The position numbers were made by a program, and so were the translations under genes. A stretch of DNA of 9,170 bases, taken from positions 1-9,170 of the forward strand of contig JAQBZS010000218.1 of the NCBI GenBank assembly GCA_027622115.1. Reading direction: 5' to 3'. The number at the start of each line of letters is the position of its first letter. The first letter of the stretch is position 1. Source of the stretch: Planctomycetota bacterium (GTDB taxonomy: Bacteria; Planctomycetota; Planctomycetia; Planctomycetales; Planctomycetaceae). This document shows, piece by piece, positions 1 to 6,120 of this stretch. The notes below the pieces were generated by a model. The model was not told the DNA's origin. It saw nothing but the letters and a program-made list of their open reading frames with translations, and searched no databases.

Positions 1-131
1 TAGCCGCCGTCGCCAGACGGTGGTTTCGCAGCGCCGCAGTCCGCTCTGTAGCCGCCGTCGCCAGACGGTGGTTTCGCAGCACCACAGTCCGCTTTGTAGC
101 CGCCGTTGCCAGACGGTGGCTTCGCAGCGCC
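1..131. repeat. 48-bp tandem repeat with embedded stem-loop (about 2.7 copies, open at left edge)
   Basis: Units begin at 1, 49 and 97. The third matches for 35 bases, to about 131, and then diverges. Each unit carries an inverted repeat: arms 4-11 and 16-23 around the loop GCCA in unit 1, with equivalents at 52-71 and 100-119. The arms pair over eight positions with one G-T pair. In unit 3 a C-to-T change at 107 makes a second G-T pair. Both would be tolerated as G-U wobbles in + strand RNA but would be C-A mismatches in - strand RNA. The unit is 16 codons long, so the downstream gene's frame stays open through it and reads as an Arg/Ser/Cys-rich repeat (SPLCSRR, QTVVSQ). That looks like chance translation of a non-coding repeat. 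The array probably continues upstream of the window. Confidence 0.85.
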
Positions 132-151
132 AAATCCACCGTCGGTCGACC

Positions 152-3100
152 GTGGCTACGTTGGGCCGTTGCGCAGCACGCAACTGCCTCAGGCTGATTT
201 GTCAGTCCCCTTCCGGGCTGCGATGGCTGGCCCCGGCGTTGCTGCTGATGTGCAGCTTCGCTCGCGTCACTTCGGCCGATGAGCCGATCCTGCGGATCGA
301 AGCCGATGGACCGGTGGCCAACGTCACCGGCCTCGGCTTCAGCGCCGACGGCAAGTCGCTGTACGCCGCCGGTTGGGACAAAGTCATCCACGTGTGGGCT
401 CGCGAACATGTCACGGCCCCATTCGACTACGCGCGGCATCGCGTTCTCCGAGTCCCGATCGGCCCCGGCGTGTTGGGCAGCTTGAACGCACTCGCCGTGT
501 CACCCGATCATCGTTGGATCGCCGTGGCCGGCCGCGCGATGGCGCGCAACATGGCAGGCTTTCGACACAGCGGAAAAATCTGGCCCGCTCCGGCGATGAC
601 CGACGACATGCAATTGGATGTCGGCACAATCCACGTCTTCGAACTCGGCACCGGACGCGTGATTTCTTTGCGAGGCCATTCCGGACCCGTGCAGGCCATG
701 ACGTTCGTTCGCGGTTCGACACCGGGGCAGCCGTACTTGATCTCGGCCGGAATCGAAGAGGCGGACGACGTCGCTCCGGCGGCCGTCCGAGTCTGGGACG
801 TCGCCAAGGAACGGCAGTACCACAAGCTTGGCAAGTTGCCGGCTCTAACCGGCTGGCGACCCGGCCTGTCGGGATGGTGGAGTGATTCGAACCTGCGGAC
901 CGCGATCGCTTGGGGTGACCAAGAAAACGGCAAGGGAATCTTTCGGGTCTGGGACGTCACGGGCGGCACTCTGGCAACGCATCGAGGACTCGCTACTCCG
1001 TTGCTGGCGGACTTGATTTCGACCGGCGAACGCGGCCGCAACGACGAAGTGTTGGCTAGTGGAGACGGAGTGCTCGGCATCATGTCGGTACGTTCGTCGG
1101 TCGGCGGCAATCTGGCGCAACTGCAAGACGGAGACTTCCGCGCCGTTGCCACCAAACTGCAAGCACGGCCGGTTGCCGCAGCGATTGCGTCCCATTCGAA
1201 ACGTGCGGTCGTCGTCACCGTGGCTCCCCGAGGCGACGAATTCGAATACCGGCTGGCAGTCATCGACCTCGAACGAAGAGGCATGATCGGCGAATCCACC
1301 CGGCTGTGGGTCGGTCGATTGAAGACCGCCACCGTCGCCATCACGCCGGACGGTCGACAAGTGGCGATCGCCGGACACACATCGAACGATGTCCGCTTCT
1401 ACGACATCTCAAATCCATTGCAATTGAAAACCGCAACCGACGGCACGGTGGAACCCGTGCAAGTGCTGCACGGCACTGGAGTCGCGGGGCGAACGATCGA
1501 GTTTGTCGTCAAAGACAAGTCACTCGGCCTGCGGCTGGGACTGGATGTAAACGGCGGCTCCGTCGTGTTTGACATCAAGGATCGCGGCACGGTCGCCGAT
1601 CCGCGTGCATGGCAATCGTCTCGCCCAGAAGCGGCCGGCTGGAGCGCCACGACAAAACCGGAATCGCCCACCACCGTGCAAGTCACCAGCAACGGCCGCC
1701 GCATTAGCACCATCGAATTGGACGCCGGACACCTGGCCAACGACATCGCCGTGCGACCGCCGACCGAACTTCAACCGGTGCCCTTGGTGGCGATCGCATC
1801 TCACAAAACCGGCGAACCGCGACTCCAAGTTTACGACGCACGAGACGGCACGGCGGTCCGCGAATTCACGGGCCACTTCGGTCGCATCAACGGCATCGCG
1901 TTCTCGGCCGACGGTCGACTGCTGGCTTCGTGCGCGGAGGATCGGACCGTGTGCGTGTGGCTGGTTAGCGATCTGGCCGAAACCACGCTGGGCAAGATCG
2001 GCTTCCTCAACGGCCTGACGCTGAAACCCGCCAACAAGATCTTCAAGGTGGAAGACGTCAAATCGGGCTCGTCGTCGGCTGCGGTTGGACTGGCGGTGGG
2101 AGACGTAATCGACGGGATTTCGCGAGACGGCCAACTGTTGAAGTTCGAATCGCTGTTCGACTTTTACGACGAAGTCTCGCGAGTGCGACCGGGGACGCGT
2201 GTGACGTTGCAAGTCTCTCGCGACGGCAAGTCGATGAATCGCCCAGTGCAAGTCGACCAGGGCATCGATGAACGCAAGCCGCTGTTTTCGCTGTTCTGGT
2301 TCCCGAACGCGGTTCAGGGAGCGGCCGGGGAACCGACCCGATATTCGTGGATCGGTTGGCATCCCATCGGCCCGTACGACGCCGGTGACCGCGATGCGGA
2401 ATCCAACTTGGGCTGGCACTTCAACACGGGCGAGCCGCATGCTCCGACGCGATTCGCCGCCGCAGACCAATACCGCCGCCGAAACTTCCGACACGGTTTG
2501 CTGGCCGAATTGGTTGAGCACGGTCGCCTGCCGCTGGTCCGAGCCACGCAGCAGCCGGAAGCCTCGCTGATCTTCGTTCGCGCCGGCGGACAGCCGTTGA
2601 GTATCTACGAAGAGGAATCGTTCATCTCAGCGGCGTTGGAATCGGCGGCTGTCGAAGTCAACAAGTTTCCTGCCAACCTGATCGAAACCGTGCAATGGCG
2701 GTTCCAGGCACCCCAAGCGGCAGCGGCACCGAATGCGAAAAAGCCGGAGCCGTTATTCGACATGAAACTGCAAGAGGAACATTGGACGGCTGACTTGAGC
2801 GGTGTGACTTGGAAACGAGGCGACAACCGTTTATTCCAAGTCGTGCTGCAAACTCGTGAATTCCCGCCGCGCGAATTGGTGGTCGCCGAACATCGCCTTA
2901 GTTTCGTTCCACCCGCGCCGGAACTCAAGTTGGCTTCGCCCGCCGACGGCCTCACCGCCACTCGGGACGAGCAGACTCAAGTTCTCGCCAAGGTTTCGGC
3001 CGACAAGTCTTCGGGACCAGCCACGGTCGTCTTGCAGGTTCGCGGCAAGGAGCACAAACGCTGGTCGATCAAACCCGGCGAAGCGCTCCAGATTGCGGAA

Positions 3101-5602
3101 CCCGTGACCCTCACCGCCGGCGACAACGAAATTCGGCTGCTGGCCACCAACGACGACGCCTTGCCGACCACGCGCGACATGGAATCCTCGTTCGGCGTGG
3201 GCTTCGTGAACTACACGCCCCGCATCGAAAACCCGGCGTTTGCTTGGCAATCCGTGATCGAGTTACCGGGCAAACAAACCGTCGCCATGCAACCCGGCCT
3301 GGCGTTCATCACCCAATCGCCGCGAGTGCGAATCAACGGCACGATCCAGTCCATGATGTTGCTGGAATCCGCCACGGTCCGCCGCTTCAAACCGGATGCG
3401 GCTGATGCGAAACCCGTGACCGGCTTCAACTTGCCCGACCTGACGAAAGAGCAACGCGCGAAGTTCGCGGTGTCCGAATCATTCGTGCTGCAACCGGGTT
3501 TGCAAACCATTCGCTTCGAAGCCGCGTCGCAGGGCGGCGGTATGGCGATCAGCGATATCCGATTTGAATACCGTCCGCCGACCAGCGTCGTTCGCGCGCC
3601 GCAAATTCACGTCGGTAAGCAGACTTTGGAGATTCGACCCGGCCGATCGCTGTCGGTGGTGCCCGCGGACAAACAAGACGCCGCGAGATTGACCGTCGAC
3701 TTGGGCCACGTCCCTGATCGCCAACCGTTTGAAGCCGTGGTGCTCGTCAACGGGCGCGAGCAACGGACGGTGGCCATCACCGACCAAACGTCGATCGACG
3801 TACCGCTGGAATTGGGCGTGGGCCGCAACCAAGTCTCGCTTCGATTCCGGAATCAATGGAAACGGGATGACGAAGTCGTGTCGCCGGTGACCGTCCGCAT
3901 GCGTCAGCCGCCCGAAGTCACTGTGGCTGATGTGACGAGACCACCCGAGCACACCGTGGGGAAATTGACCGGGCTCGCCGTTTCGCCCGTGCATCTGCCG
4001 CTGACGGTCGTGCATGTCACGGTCAACGGCAGCCGACTGCCGCGCGATCTGGTCACGGTCAACCGGTCGATCGTCGATCCGCCGGCACGCGAGGCGCGAG
4101 TTGTGGACCGGTGGACCTTCGAAGTCGATCGAGTGCCGCTGGTCGCCGGTCGAAATCGCATCAGCGTGGTGGCGGAAAACGCGGACGGCGCATCAACAGC
4201 GCTCGTCAAGACACTGGAAGTCGTGTTGCCGCCGCCGAAGACGTCCGTCGATTTCGTCGGACTGGATTTGCAGGGCGTAAAGACGGCCGCTCGCAACTTC
4301 CCCCTCGGCATCCGAGTCCACCCGACGGGCAAACTGCAACGGATCGACTTGACGGTCGATCACCCGGAACTCGGCACCCGTCGGATCGAACTGTTGAACG
4401 AAAACGCCCTCACCCGCCGCGGCGCGGACGTGGTGTTGAATCAGTTGGTGCAATTGGACGAGGGCCTGAATCACGTGAAGCTCGAAGTGTTCGACGACGA
4501 AGGTCGCGCATCGACGCAAGTCGTGCCGATCAACGTCGTACCGGCTCCGGCATCGATCGTCGTGGACGGCATCGTGTCGAAGCTGGCACCCAACGTGGTG
4601 TTGCAGCCCGAACAATCGGAAGACGGGATCACATTTCGCGACGCGGCAGCCGACGGCCACATTCGCCTGCGCGGGCGAGTCACCGCGGCCGCGAAATTCC
4701 CGGTCCCGCACAACAGCTTCGTCCGAGTCTGGGTCAACGGCTTCCTGCAGACGACCAAGCTGAACCCGGACGGCGCTTTCGAGTGTCCGGTCCTGCTCAA
4801 CAGCACCACGAACCAATTGCGAATTGAAGCCCCGGACTTGGCGGTGGAAACGTTGCAGGGCTACATCGCGAAGAACGTCTCGGTGCAGTGCAAGGCTCCG
4901 GAAACACGGCAGCAACTGCACATGTTAGTGGTCGGCGTGAGCAATCCGGACGAGAAGCCGGTGGATTCGAAAGAATTGAAGAAGCGTGGCGAAAGCGCAC
5001 TGCGTTTACAGGCCGGCAACCAAGCGTTTTCCGCAACCCGCATTTACGGCCCGTTGGTGGGTGAAGACGCCGACGCGGGACAAATCCGATTGCGGATGCT
5101 GGAAATCCGATTTCGCATTCGAAACCGGGCCTTCGAGGATCGCGTGAACGACGTGATCATGGTGTATTTCCAGACCAAAGAAACGTTGTTGGACGACAGC
5201 CGCTTCGTGTTGGCGGACACCGGGCATTGGAAGTCGCCCGAGTTATTTGGAGATTCGTTGATCACCAGCGATTGGCTGGCCAATTATTTCCAACACACAC
5301 CGGGCGCGCATTTGCTGTGCCTGGATGTGGAGTCGAAATCAAGAACGGCAAAGCTATCCGACAAGCGGATGTGGCCGCGACTGCCGAACGTGGGTTTGAT
5401 GCGAGTCGTACGTGCCGAGGGCGAGCAATTGGTCCTAATCTCGGCCTTGGACGCCGCCTTCGACGCCAACACCCAATGGCCGGCCAAGGAGTTGCAACTC
5501 CGGCCACTGGAACAGCTCTTGCAGGCAAAACTCGGCAATCGAACGCTCGACTTCCGAGTCCCCGAAGACCTCGGCACGATGATCATTGGCCGCATCAAGT
5601 GA
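152..5602 (+). CDS. Giant exported WD40 / PDZ-like / beta-sandwich protein with C-terminal caspase-like domain
   Basis: The frame is open from the left window edge to TGA at 5600-5602. Residues here are numbered from the GTG at 20, which gives 1,860 aa. I chose GTG 152 (residue 45) because the codons before it translate the tandem repeat. Starts at 20, 68, 116 or TTG 161 remain possible, and none has a clear Shine-Dalgarno site. A signal peptide follows, with hydrophobic core LAPALLLMCSFA (about 70-81) and a likely cut after TSA (86). WD40-type repeats lie near 91-127, 218-261 (GH 219-220, WD 259-260), 300-315, 434-465 and 612-650. A PDZ-like domain spans about 665-745 (GDVIDGI at 694). A linker follows with W777 and GWHFN 798-802, of the kind found in WD40/caspase proteins. 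Seven beta-sandwich-like modules occupy about 845-1610. Residues 1633-1850 resemble a caspase fold without its His/Cys dyad. Planctomycete genomes often encode WD40-caspase fusions. A secreted scaffold or sensor role is inference; no enzymatic activity is predicted. Confidence 0.85.
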   Translation: MATLGRCAARNCLRLICQSPSGLRWLAPALLLMCSFARVTSADEPILRIEADGPVANVTGLGFSADGKSLYAAGWDKVIHVWAREHVTAPFDYARHRVLRVPIGPGVLGSLNALAVSPDHRWIAVAGRAMARNMAGFRHSGKIWPAPAMTDDMQLDVGTIHVFELGTGRVISLRGHSGPVQAMTFVRGSTPGQPYLISAGIEEADDVAPAAVRVWDVAKERQYHKLGKLPALTGWRPGLSGWWSDSNLRTAIAWGDQENGKGIFRVWDVTGGTLATHRGLATPLLADLISTGERGRNDEVLASGDGVLGIMSVRSSVGGNLAQLQDGDFRAVATKLQARPVAAAIASHSKRAVVVTVAPRGDEFEYRLAVIDLERRGMIGESTRLWVGRLKTATVAITPDGRQVAIAGHTSNDVRFYDISNPLQLKTATDGTVEPVQVLHGTGVAGRTIEFVVKDKSLGLRLGLDVNGGSVVFDIKDRGTVADPRAWQSSRPEAAGWSATTKPESPTTVQVTSNGRRISTIELDAGHLANDIAVRPPTELQPVPLVAIASHKTGEPRLQVYDARDGTAVREFTGHFGRINGIAFSADGRLLASCAEDRTVCVWLVSDLAETTLGKIGFLNGLTLKPANKIFKVEDVKSGSSSAAVGLAVGDVIDGISRDGQLLKFESLFDFYDEVSRVRPGTRVTLQVSRDGKSMNRPVQVDQGIDERKPLFSLFWFPNAVQGAAGEPTRYSWIGWHPIGPYDAGDRDAESNLGWHFNTGEPHAPTRFAAADQYRRRNFRHGLLAELVEHGRLPLVRATQQPEASLIFVRAGGQPLSIYEEESFISAALESAAVEVNKFPANLIETVQWRFQAPQAAAAPNAKKPEPLFDMKLQEEHWTADLSGVTWKRGDNRLFQVVLQTREFPPRELVVAEHRLSFVPPAPELKLASPADGLTATRDEQTQVLAKVSADKSSGPATVVLQVRGKEHKRWSIKPGEALQIAEPVTLTAGDNEIRLLATNDDALPTTRDMESSFGVGFVNYTPRIENPAFAWQSVIELPGKQTVAMQPGLAFITQSPRVRINGTIQSMMLLESATVRRFKPDAADAKPVTGFNLPDLTKEQRAKFAVSESFVLQPGLQTIRFEAASQGGGMAISDIRFEYRPPTSVVRAPQIHVGKQTLEIRPGRSLSVVPADKQDAARLTVDLGHVPDRQPFEAVVLVNGREQRTVAITDQTSIDVPLELGVGRNQVSLRFRNQWKRDDEVVSPVTVRMRQPPEVTVADVTRPPEHTVGKLTGLAVSPVHLPLTVVHVTVNGSRLPRDLVTVNRSIVDPPAREARVVDRWTFEVDRVPLVAGRNRISVVAENADGASTALVKTLEVVLPPPKTSVDFVGLDLQGVKTAARNFPLGIRVHPTGKLQRIDLTVDHPELGTRRIELLNENALTRRGADVVLNQLVQLDEGLNHVKLEVFDDEGRASTQVVPINVVPAPASIVVDGIVSKLAPNVVLQPEQSEDGITFRDAAADGHIRLRGRVTAAAKFPVPHNSFVRVWVNGFLQTTKLNPDGAFECPVLLNSTTNQLRIEAPDLAVETLQGYIAKNVSVQCKAPETRQQLHMLVVGVSNPDEKPVDSKELKKRGESALRLQAGNQAFSATRIYGPLVGEDADAGQIRLRMLEIRFRIRNRAFEDRVNDVIMVYFQTKETLLDDSRFVLADTGHWKSPELFGDSLITSDWLANYFQHTPGAHLLCLDVESKSRTAKLSDKRMWPRLPNVGLMRVVRAEGEQLVLISALDAAFDANTQWPAKELQLRPLEQLLQAKLGNRTLDFRVPEDLGTMIIGRIK
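2012..2260 (+). other. PDZ-like domain inside the giant WD40 protein
   Basis: Residues about 665-745 (numbered from GTG 20) follow the last WD40 repeat directly. The segment contains VEDVKSGSSSAAVGLAVGD, then VIDGI and, after a helix-like stretch, RPGTRVTLQVSRDGK. This follows the PDZ order of carboxylate-binding loop, 'A..aGL..GDvI..i.g' and 'rpG..v.l.v.RdG' familiar from HtrA-type proteins. PDZ domains bind C-terminal or internal peptides, so it may help the protein dock a partner. The partner is unknown. Confidence 0.6.
4916..5575 (+). other. Caspase-like (peptidase C14 fold) domain, apparently catalytically dead
   Basis: This is the C-terminal domain of the giant WD40 protein. The first strand is LHMLVVGVSN (residues 1633-1642), matching the usual hydrophobic LxVGVxxY opening. 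The second core strand is DVIMVYF, ending at F1717, where active family members continue with A/S-G-H-G; here the next residues are QTKE (1718-1721), so Lys1720 sits at the catalytic His position. The third strand is HLLCLDVESKS (1764-1774), aligned with the usual LLLLDxCxSG; Glu1771 occupies the catalytic Cys position. Cys1767 lies two residues before Asp1769, not two after it, and so is not the nucleophile. The segment between them (DSLITSDWLANYF) matches the helix that precedes the Cys strand in bacterial caspase-like proteins. The alignment is by eye; the fold call is likely but not proven. Confidence 0.65.
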
Positions 5603-5619
5603 TCTAACTAATTGGACAG

Positions 5620-5634
5620 CGCCACTTCGTGGCG
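5620..5634 (+). terminator. Hairpin 18 nt after the giant gene's stop; possible weak terminator or repeat
   Basis: A perfect six-base stem CGCCAC/GTGGCG encloses the loop TTC, starting 18 nt after the stop of the giant gene. It is followed by GATTAAT and not by a run of T, so it is a poor intrinsic terminator by the standard model. The position fits transcript-end processing or stabilisation. It could equally be a copy of a dispersed palindromic repeat. Confidence 0.35.
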
Positions 5635-5910
5635 ATTAATCGTCATAACGGTTACATGTTCTTGTTTAACGGCAAGCCGAAGGCGTCAGTGTCCGCTTGT
5701 TTTCAAGTGTTTTTCCGATTCGGCAGCGTCGCAATGCCACAATTCGATAATCGAGCGAAGCCGGGCCTGTCTCCGTGAACTATTAGACCCGACACCGATC
5801 ACTTGGCTGAGATGCTCTTGTTTTTCGGGCATCTTCGGGCAAATCACCCTTGCCATCTCTGCCAATTCTATACCGGAAGAGCAGTTACACTCCAACGGTT
5901 CACATCTAAT

Positions 5911-5915
5911 AGGAG
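5911..5915 (+). promoter_or_regulatory. Ribosome binding site for the small ORF at 5921
   Basis: AGGAG lies five bases before ATG 5921. This supports that ATG over the upstream in-frame ATG at 5612, which has no such site. Confidence 0.5.
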
Positions 5916-5920
5916 ATGGT

Positions 5921-6067
5921 ATGTCTACACGACGTAGTTCGCGTTACCCCGCACTTCGATTCGTTGTGCTATGTGCGTTGTATTTGCCTCAGATTTGGTG
6001 CCTGTCACCTTTTTGTTCCCTGACGAGGGCCGCGCTGCCCAGGCTGAAGTCCATTGCCGAGGAATGA
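5921..6067 (+). CDS. Hypothetical small protein, 48 aa, possibly a truncated exported protein
   Basis: I do not recognise this protein. It starts at ATG 5921 behind AGGAG and ends at TGA 6065-6067. The N-terminus is basic (MSTRRSSRYPALR) and is followed by a hydrophobic stretch (FVVLCALYLPQIW, about residues 14-26), like a signal peptide or membrane anchor. The rest (residues 27-48) has no visible domain. A hairpin with a T run (5997-6014) lies inside the reading frame at the end of the hydrophobic stretch. One reading is that a repeat element landed in a gene for an exported protein and left only its N-terminus; another is that the ORF is chance. It ends 53 bases before the end of the convergent oxidoreductase gene. 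Confidence 0.35.
   Translation: MSTRRSSRYPALRFVVLCALYLPQIWCLSPFCSLTRAALPRLKSIAEE
5997..6014 (+). repeat. Small hairpin plus T5 run, terminator-like or REP-like
   Basis: GGTG and CACC form a four-base stem around CCTGT (5997-6009), followed at once by TTTTT (6010-6014). The form is that of a short intrinsic terminator on the + strand. The GGTGCCTGTCACCTTTTT core also resembles a short palindrome I recall as dispersed in many bacterial genomes; that link is from memory and untested. It lies between the convergent small ORF and oxidoreductase genes. Confidence 0.45.
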
Positions 6068-6120
6068 ACACGAAGCAGGAAATGAACCGCCTGTCGAAGT
6101 CGATGATCAAACCAGTCGTC

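Larger units (their letters stand above)
5603..5920. other. Non-coding interval downstream of the giant gene
   Basis: No convincing gene was found in these 318 bases. A frame starting at ATG 5612 is open through here to 6067, but its first 100 or so residues show no recognisable domain and it overlaps the hairpin at 5620-5634. Composition looks less GC-rich than the flanking genes, judged by eye. A second tiny inverted repeat (CGGC-AA-GCCG) sits at 5670-5679. The stretch around 5663-5690 resembles short sequences I associate with dispersed intergenic repeats of planctomycetes, but that is memory and not a search result. Confidence 0.5.

Noticed and set aside
1..131. CRISPR array
   Set aside because: The whole 48-bp unit is repeated head to tail; there are no unique spacers between conserved repeats.
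143..152. 10-bp palindrome CGGTCGACCG as an operator
   Set aside because: Single short palindrome at a GC-rich site, with no partner or spacing context; chance is likely.
1520..2521. 333-residue open frame on the - strand within the giant gene
   Set aside because: It covers the last WD40 repeat and the PDZ-like domain of the sense frame; composition is arginine-rich and it has no motif.
5850..5880. Promoter for the small ORF (TTGCCA and TATACC)
   Set aside because: The spacing between the boxes is only 13 bases, too short for a standard housekeeping promoter.
5612..5920. Upstream extension of the small ORF to ATG 5612 (151 aa in total)
   Set aside because: It has no ribosome site, the composition is domain-free and it runs through a hairpin; the later ATG with AGGAG is better supported.
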